Assembly: GCA_018303885.1 (NCBI GenBank)
Contig: JAGVXG010000007.1
Coordinates: 1-42,573 of the forward strand
DNA: 42,573 nucleotides
Direction: 5' to 3'
Origin: Candidatus Pacearchaeota archaeon
Lineage (GTDB): Archaea > Nanobdellota > Nanobdellia > Pacearchaeales > GW2011-AR1
Shown in pieces: positions 36,620 to 42,573 of the stretch (position 1 is the stretch's first letter; the number at the start of each line of letters is the position of its first letter). Below the pieces are notes generated by a model, which saw only the letters and a program-made list of their open reading frames with translations, did not search any database and was not told the DNA's origin. The position numbers were made by a program, and so were the translations under genes.

Positions 36620-38659
36620 ATGTATTCCACTTTCATGGATGAACAAAGAGGAAAATCCAAAACAGAGGAATTGATAATCGAGGCAAAGAATTTTTTTGAT
36701 TTCTACAAGAAAGACATAGGGGATTCTATCAGAAAAGGCAAAAAAACAATACTTCTTGATTTTACAAAACTCATAGAGTTCTCAAACAAGCTTTCAGAGG
36801 AAATATTGACAAATCCCGAAGAAACATTAAGAATGGTTGAGGTTGCTATAGAAGAAACAGGACTAGTGAAAAATATCAGAGTACGTCTTGTAAATGTTCC
36901 AAAAAGTCAGGAAATAAAAGTAAGAAATATACGTTCGAGAAATCTTAATGAAATGATTGTTATTGAGGGTATTATTCGTCAGGCAAGTGACGTTCGTCCG
37001 CAGGTTGTGAATGCAAAATTCGAATGCCCTTCATGCGGCACGATTCTTTCTGTCCTTCAAATAGAGAAAAAATTCAGAGAACCTATGCGTTGTTCATGCG
37101 GCCGAAAAGGTGGATTTAAACTAATAAGCAAAGACCTAGTTGATACACAGCGTCTTGTTGTTGAAGAATCTCCTGAATCTTTATCAGGAGGAGAGCAGCC
37201 AAAAAGAATAAATGTTTTCTTAAAAGAAGACCTTGTAGAGCCTAAGATGGAAGAAAAAACAACTCCTGGAAGCAGGGTTAAAATTACAGGTATTTTAAAA
37301 GAAGTTCCTGTTCCTTTGCAGTCTGGCGGTTTATCAACGCGTTTTGAACTCGCTTTAGAAGCAAATAACATCATACCAATGGAAGAAACTTTCGAGGAAC
37401 TCGATATAAATGAAGAAGACGAAAGACAGATTCTAGAACTTTCTCAAGATCCTGGTGTTTTTGAAAAACTTTCCAAGAGCATTATTCCAAGTGTCTGGGG
37501 ACATGACGAAATAAAGCGGTCCTTAGTACTTCAGCTTTTTGGTGGCGTTAAAAAAGTTCACGCAGATGGACAAAAAAGCCGTGGCGATTTCCATATTCTT
37601 CTGGTCGGGGATCCTGGTGTGGCAAAATCAGCAACACTCGTCTTCATGTCTGGAATCTCTCCAAAGGGAAGATATGTCGTCGGTAAATCAACATCTGGCG
37701 CAGGCCTTACCGCCACTGTTGTTCGTGATGAATATCTTCGTGGTTGGAGTCTTGAAGCAGGAGCAATGGTTCTTGCAAATAAAGGGCTTGTTTGCATTGA
37801 TGAATTAGAAAAAATGGATCCTAACGACAGAAGCGCGATGCACGAAGCAATGGAGCAGCAATCTATTACCATCAGTAAAGCTAATGTTCAGGCAACGCTT
37901 CGCTCTGAAACTTCTGTACTTGCAGCAGCAAATCCAAAATTTGGGCGCTTTGATCCTCATCAGGCAATTGCTCAGCAAATTGATCTTCCGCCGACGCTGA
38001 TAAACAGATTCGACGTTATTTTTCCTTTAAGAGACTTGCCTGACAGAAAAAAAGATGAGCTCATCGCAACACATGTCTTATATGCTCATCAAAGCAAAGG
38101 GGAAGATATGTTAATCCCAAGAGACCTTTTCAGAAAATATGTTGCATACGCAAAACAAAGAATAAAACCAGAACTGGGCGATGAAGCTGTAGAAGAAATA
38201 AAAAAGTTTTACGTTGATTTAAGAAATATGCCTGTTTCATCAGAAGGAACATTAAGGCCAATCCCAATTTCTGCGAGGCAGCTTCAGGCTTTAATAAGAA
38301 TGTCAGAAGCTTCGGCAAAGATGAGATTAAGTTTAAAGGTAACAACAGAAGACGCAAAAAGAGCCATAGACATAATGAAATATTACTTGATGCAAGTTGG
38401 TTATGATTATGAATCAAAAACATTTGACATCGACAAAGGCACTGGAGGAATGTTGACATCTCAAAGAAGCAAAGTTTTTCTTGTTAGAGACACAATAATC
38501 AAACTAGAAAGCAGAATGGGAAAAATGATTCCCATAGAAGAATTGGAAAAAGAGCTTGAAGGGCGTCTCACAAAGGATGAAATTAGCGAAGCAATAATAA
38601 AATTAGATAGCAGTGGAGACACATACCGTCCAAAAGCCGGATATGTTTCAAGGACTTAA
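36620..38659 (+). CDS. mcm: MCM replicative helicase
   Basis: Zinc motif CPSCGTILS..CSCGRK; GDPGVAKS Walker A; CIDELEKM; LINRFDVIF arginine finger; C-terminal wHTH. Confidence 0.97.
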   Translation: MYSTFMDEQRGKSKTEELIIEAKNFFDFYKKDIGDSIRKGKKTILLDFTKLIEFSNKLSEEILTNPEETLRMVEVAIEETGLVKNIRVRLVNVPKSQEIKVRNIRSRNLNEMIVIEGIIRQASDVRPQVVNAKFECPSCGTILSVLQIEKKFREPMRCSCGRKGGFKLISKDLVDTQRLVVEESPESLSGGEQPKRINVFLKEDLVEPKMEEKTTPGSRVKITGILKEVPVPLQSGGLSTRFELALEANNIIPMEETFEELDINEEDERQILELSQDPGVFEKLSKSIIPSVWGHDEIKRSLVLQLFGGVKKVHADGQKSRGDFHILLVGDPGVAKSATLVFMSGISPKGRYVVGKSTSGAGLTATVVRDEYLRGWSLEAGAMVLANKGLVCIDELEKMDPNDRSAMHEAMEQQSITISKANVQATLRSETSVLAAANPKFGRFDPHQAIAQQIDLPPTLINRFDVIFPLRDLPDRKKDELIATHVLYAHQSKGEDMLIPRDLFRKYVAYAKQRIKPELGDEAVEEIKKFYVDLRNMPVSSEGTLRPIPISARQLQALIRMSEASAKMRLSLKVTTEDAKRAIDIMKYYLMQVGYDYESKTFDIDKGTGGMLTSQRSKVFLVRDTIIKLESRMGKMIPIEELEKELEGRLTKDEISEAIIKLDSSGDTYRPKAGYVSRT

Positions 38660-38824
38660 AATGATACATCAAAACACTCCCCTAAATTTACGTTCGCTTT
38701 GCTCAAAGATTGATTACTCACAACTTTTGATAAGTTGTTCGTTAAAAAAATTTTAAGCGAGAAACCAGTCGTAAACGATTTCGAGTATATCAATTTATAA
38801 TTAGTGTAAAAAATCAAACAAAAA

Positions 38825-39463
38825 ATGGCAGAACAACAATTTAAGCGTCATACAGCGTACAAATTAAGAATTGGAGATGTTTTAGTAGGCAAGCCTGTAA
38901 TGAATGGGGAAAAGCTTTCATTTATCGAGCTTGGAAATAAAAAAGTTAATCGTGTAAATGTTTTAGGAAACATCGTCGAAAAGTATGAAAGCGAAGAAAG
39001 GGAAGATGGAAGAAAATTTCTGTTTTTGACGCTAGACGACGGTTCAGGGCAAATAAAACTAAAAGTCTTTGGCGATGATTCAGAAAAATTCAAAGATGTT
39101 TACCAAGGACAGACAGTTGTTGTAATCGGCACCCTAAGATACTGGAATAATGAAACATACGTCGCTCCAGAGCTAATAAAAGAAAAAGATCCAAAATATC
39201 TTATGTTAAGAAAATTAGAAACAGAAAAAGATAAAGCCCATACAACAGGCAGTGTCGCAGAAAAAGAGCAAATCATTGCAATCAAAGATAAAATTCTCAG
39301 CCTAGTAAAAAGCTCTGAAGAAAATGGTGGTGTTGAGCTAGACAGGCTTATTACAGAACTTCGTGAATTTTCTCCAGGTATAATAAATCAAGAAATCCAA
39401 AAACTTCTCGAAGAAGGAATTATCTTCGAGCCCCGCCCTGGAAAAATCAGGTATTTGGGGTGA
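38825..39463 (+). CDS. RPA32-like OB-fold ssDNA-binding protein
   Basis: VNVLGNIVEKYES...FLFLTLDDGSGQIKLKVFGDD OB-fold and C-terminal winged-helix. Confidence 0.8.
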   Translation: MAEQQFKRHTAYKLRIGDVLVGKPVMNGEKLSFIELGNKKVNRVNVLGNIVEKYESEEREDGRKFLFLTLDDGSGQIKLKVFGDDSEKFKDVYQGQTVVVIGTLRYWNNETYVAPELIKEKDPKYLMLRKLETEKDKAHTTGSVAEKEQIIAIKDKILSLVKSSEENGGVELDRLITELREFSPGIINQEIQKLLEEGIIFEPRPGKIRYLG

Positions 39464-39547
39464 TTCTGTTTTTCTTTAATTAGATCATAAAAAATAAGTG
39501 GAGTATCTTTCTTGGTTCTCGTTCGGTACACCTATCACGCAGGCAAG

Positions 39548-41306
39548 TTATACATTACCACAAGTACCATCATATTGGCGGTATTGTCCTTGAGTGCACA
39601 ACTGTGTACAGATCCTCACACCGGAAACTTTTTCAGGCGAATCATAGCGCATTCCAAAGAATGTTGCACCCGGGCAGCAAATATCTATCGGGTGTTGGTA
39701 TCTTGTGAGATTGAGGACAGCTCCGCCTGCAGGAATACAGTTTGCTGGTAGCGTAGAAGCGCAAGTTCCATCGCGCTGTCGATACGTACCATTCACACAA
39801 GGCGTGAGGCACATCGTCGCAGTACCACCACCACCGTTGAGAGTGCGGACAGGAACATTATCGACATGCTCAAGACCTGCGCAACAACTACTCTCAACAC
39901 TACCATTGTATTCTCTCACCACACCTACTTGTCCATCCATTGAGCATTGGATTTGGAAGCCAGAAGTATCTCTTATTGGAATAATATATGATCTCACATT
40001 CACACCTGCGCCGACTGGAATACCATCCAACCGAACGAGTGTGAGCGCTGGATGAGAAGCTGCCGATTTTTCTGATATGCACCCGCTACCCACATTCGTT
40101 ATGGGCAGATACAAACCATGAGGACATATACTTGAATCAGGAACTGGTGGGGCCGTCGCGATTTCGCCAACGGCAAGGTTACCAGTGTTGAACCAATCGC
40201 CAGGCGCATCGCTATATATGACACCAAAACGGGCAGTTGGATTATCATAAAATTTGTTGATGGGCGGAAAAAGCATAACTTTGTAGGTTTCGCCGTTGAC
40301 GACTATCGATTTAGTCTCTGACTCAAAGAGTGTTGCGGTTTGCCCGCCAATACTGATGGTTGCACGTGGTGGTCCAGTTGAATCGATGGTGTAGTTCTTC
40401 GGAGTTCGGGGCGACAGTGCTGTTATATTGAAATATGTGATTTTCGAGTCCACAGGGTTGTTATTTGTTCCCCATCCACTGTAATAGAAGCCGGTCGCCT
40501 GCGCAAAGTAGTAATGATTTCCACCAAGTCCGAAGTTACTCCATGTATGCGAACACGTAGCATTCGGGATAAGACCAAACGACAAAAATCGTGATTCTCG
40601 CGATTCCGTTCAGATCAGTTGCGCTTGCAGTAATGGTGACTGGTGCAGGTATAGCATTTCCCGCAGGACTATGCGATACGGTAAGCACTGGTGCGCTTTG
40701 CGCATAAACTCCAACCAAGTACGTCTTCGTGGGTGAAGTTACAGTCGCGCCAGTGGTATCGGTCGCGACAGCGTAGTAGGAGTATGTATCTGGCGTGCCC
40801 GAGCCATTGTTCGTAACGAAAACACATGGCGAAGACGAACACGTTTTAAGAGGTGCATTGTTGAGATAAATTTTAATCTGTGTAACACCCGCACCACCCT
40901 GCGCCGTCGCGGTAATAGTTACTGGATACCCCACTGGATGCGAGATAATGTCTGGAGTAGCAACAACTGAGAGAGTGAGTGGACCAGTGTACGGTGCTGG
41001 GTCATTGTTTTGATTGTTATTTTGATTATTATTGCCATTTGTTGTTTCGTTCAGATTTCCCTCAAAAACAACATTTTCATTTCCCAATCCAGAAACAACT
41101 TCTTCTTCGCCATAATCTTTCAGATAAGGATCTAACACTGAAGAACTTCTTTCAGCATTATTTTTATTTGATATATCATTTTCATTAATATCAAAAGCAT
41201 AGAATAAAATTACCCCTAAAATTATAATTACACCAAAGCCAATCAAAATTATCATCGGCCAATTTACAATTTTAGGCGCGTTTGGAGTGAATGTGTGTTG
41301 CGGCAT
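39548..41306 (-). CDS. Membrane-anchored surface protein with Ig-like and Cys-rich domains, split into two ORFs by an apparent frameshift near 40575-40590
   Basis: ORFs 40536-41306 (-) and 39548-40585 (-) overlap; skipping one T in GTCGTTTGGTCTTATC restores ...ITIFVV-GLIPNATCSHTWSNFG... Confidence 0.65.
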
Positions 41307-41323
41307 TTTATCAACTCTTTTGA
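41221..41323 (-). repeat. Direct repeat copy 1: N-terminal TM cassette plus 5' flank
   Basis: Near-identical to 42336-42437: acaccaaagccaatcaa.at.atcatcggccaatttacaattttaggcgcgtttggagtgaatgt...ggcattttatcaactctttt. Confidence 0.85.
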
Positions 41324-41454
41324 ATTTTTAATACTAGGTTTATATGAATTTTAAATTTATAAATTCTTTTGTGATGATTTATTAAAATATAAAGGGAAAA
41401 TTAATTTAAGCAATAAAAGAGATTGTCCAATTAGAAATATGTGTACACAAAAGC

Positions 41455-42420
41455 TTATGTGGGAGAAAAGCAATGTTTAACACCCTCATATATGTATGAA
41501 AACTGTGAAATACCTGCTTGGTGGAAGGCTTTTTCAACAGCGTCTGGAATACCTGACTCTTTATTGATATTCTCCGGACCAATTACTAAAGGTTGACCAT
41601 TTAATTGCCTCATAACATCATCTGATGTTTTTTCGTTCTGAAGTAACATGGGTGCTTCTCCTTCTGCTTTAAAATCACGAAGTAATCTTCCGTCTGCCCA
41701 GCGAATCGTATTGTCAGTATATACAGCAGATCCTGCTGGAAGATATGGTGGTTTGTTGGGGTCGAATACACTATACACCATGGGAAGATTTGGCCAAATT
41801 GGGAAGGTACCTTGCGGAGTGACTACCATATCCTCAACTAACTCACCAGTTCCTGTCTTGTTTCCACTTGAAGTATAGCTCCAACCTGAAGGAAGAATTC
41901 TAAGAACTGCATTAGGGCCGCCAAGATAATCTGTTTGACCTTGAAATGAAACCGGGCAAGAAATTTCTTGTGGAATTGAATTAATCATTAGTAATTTACT
42001 ATTATTGAAATCGCCCGGGGTGGTTGTTATACTCGGGAGATTTCCAGTGGTTCCGGTTGTTGTTCCACTGCTAATTGTGTTTTCATCTTCTGTCTCTACA
42101 ACATTCTCTCCACCATTTCCTTGTTCAGAACCTTGTTCAGAAACAACTTCTTTTTCACCATAATTTTTTAAGTAAGGATCTAAAACTGATGAACTTTTTT
42201 CAACATTATTCTGGTTTTCTCCTGTCCCAAAGCCAGGAAATTGTGATTGAGAACCAACTCCAGAACTTCTATCAATTCCCGTATTCTCTCTTATATCGCT
42301 TTTATTAAATAAGAGCATGAATGCGACTCCTGAAATTATAATTACACCAAAGCCAATCAAGATAATCATCGGCCAATTTACAATTTTAGGCGCGTTTGGA
42401 GTGAATGTAGACTGTGGCAT
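41455..42420 (-). CDS. Membrane-anchored surface protein sharing its N-terminal cassette with the adjacent gene
   Basis: MPQSTFTPNAPKIVNWPMIILIGFGVIII...SSVLDPYLKNYGEKEVV, near-identical to the N-terminus of 41306 (-). Confidence 0.75.
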   Translation of the reverse strand: MPQSTFTPNAPKIVNWPMIILIGFGVIIISGVAFMLLFNKSDIRENTGIDRSSGVGSQSQFPGFGTGENQNNVEKSSSVLDPYLKNYGEKEVVSEQGSEQGNGGENVVETEDENTISSGTTTGTTGNLPSITTTPGDFNNSKLLMINSIPQEISCPVSFQGQTDYLGGPNAVLRILPSGWSYTSSGNKTGTGELVEDMVVTPQGTFPIWPNLPMVYSVFDPNKPPYLPAGSAVYTDNTIRWADGRLLRDFKAEGEAPMLLQNEKTSDDVMRQLNGQPLVIGPENINKESGIPDAVEKAFHQAGISQFSYIYEGVKHCFSPT

Positions 42421-42437
42421 TTTATCAACTCTTTTTA
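42336..42437 (-). repeat. Direct repeat copy 2: N-terminal TM cassette plus 5' flank
   Basis: See copy 1. Confidence 0.85.
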
Positions 42438-42573
42438 TTTAACTTTTATATTTACTCTTAGGAATTCAAGTTTAAAATTCTTTTGTGATGGTTTTTAGTT
42501 AAACATTTTAATTGGACGCACAAATATGATGTAATAAATAACCAAATGAGTTAAATAATAGTAATGAATAACT

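Noticed and set aside
39512-40082. Plus-strand ORFs 39512-39751 and 39705-40055
   Set aside because: Antisense to the GC-richer surface-protein gene; no recognisable motifs.
1-42573. CRISPR arrays, rRNA genes, transposases, prophage modules, inteins in mcm/topA/lig
   Set aside because: No regularly spaced direct repeats, no rRNA signatures, no DDE/HUH/tyrosine recombinase motifs, and the replication genes read through without intein insertions.

Overview
The window looks like a DPANN-type (Pacearchaeota/Woesearchaeota-like) archaeal chromosome segment. It is AT-rich, compact and dominated by information-processing genes: TFS and a TFS paralog, TopA, Nre, RadB, RpoL, MBF1, ScpB, aRF1, a probable ValRS, Sec61-beta, NAC, MinD, MetRS plus a free-standing tRNA-binding domain, GlmS, L15e, DNA ligase, Tag, TBP, MCM and an RPA-like OB protein. 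The most interesting signal is in the tRNA genes. By pairing bulge-helix-bulge (BHB) motifs by hand I resolved a tRNA-Ile(GAU) with two tiny introns (34 and 35 nt) at 30/31 and 37/38. I also resolved a tRNA-Lys(CUU) with two even smaller introns (24 and 23 nt) at the same two positions. In both genes the introns isolate a 7-nt micro-exon carrying the anticodon. The tRNA-Lys has no detectable T-arm or 3' acceptor strand and sits just downstream of a LAGLIDADG endonuclease ORF, so it is either a split (trans-spliced) or a broken tRNA. A separate orphan tRNA 3' fragment (T-arm plus acceptor strand) with its own TATA-like box lies at about 26.58 kb and does not match that Lys 5' part. Other notable signals are a synonymously diverged second copy of the aRF1 C-terminal tail, an ORF with a single in-frame TAA, two G-quadruplex motifs just 3' of minus-strand genes, a secreted JAMM-like protein, and two surface-protein genes sharing an N-terminal/promoter cassette, one with a GC-richer frameshifted C-terminus. 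No CRISPR array, rRNA or transposase was seen. All homology calls are from motif recognition without database searches.
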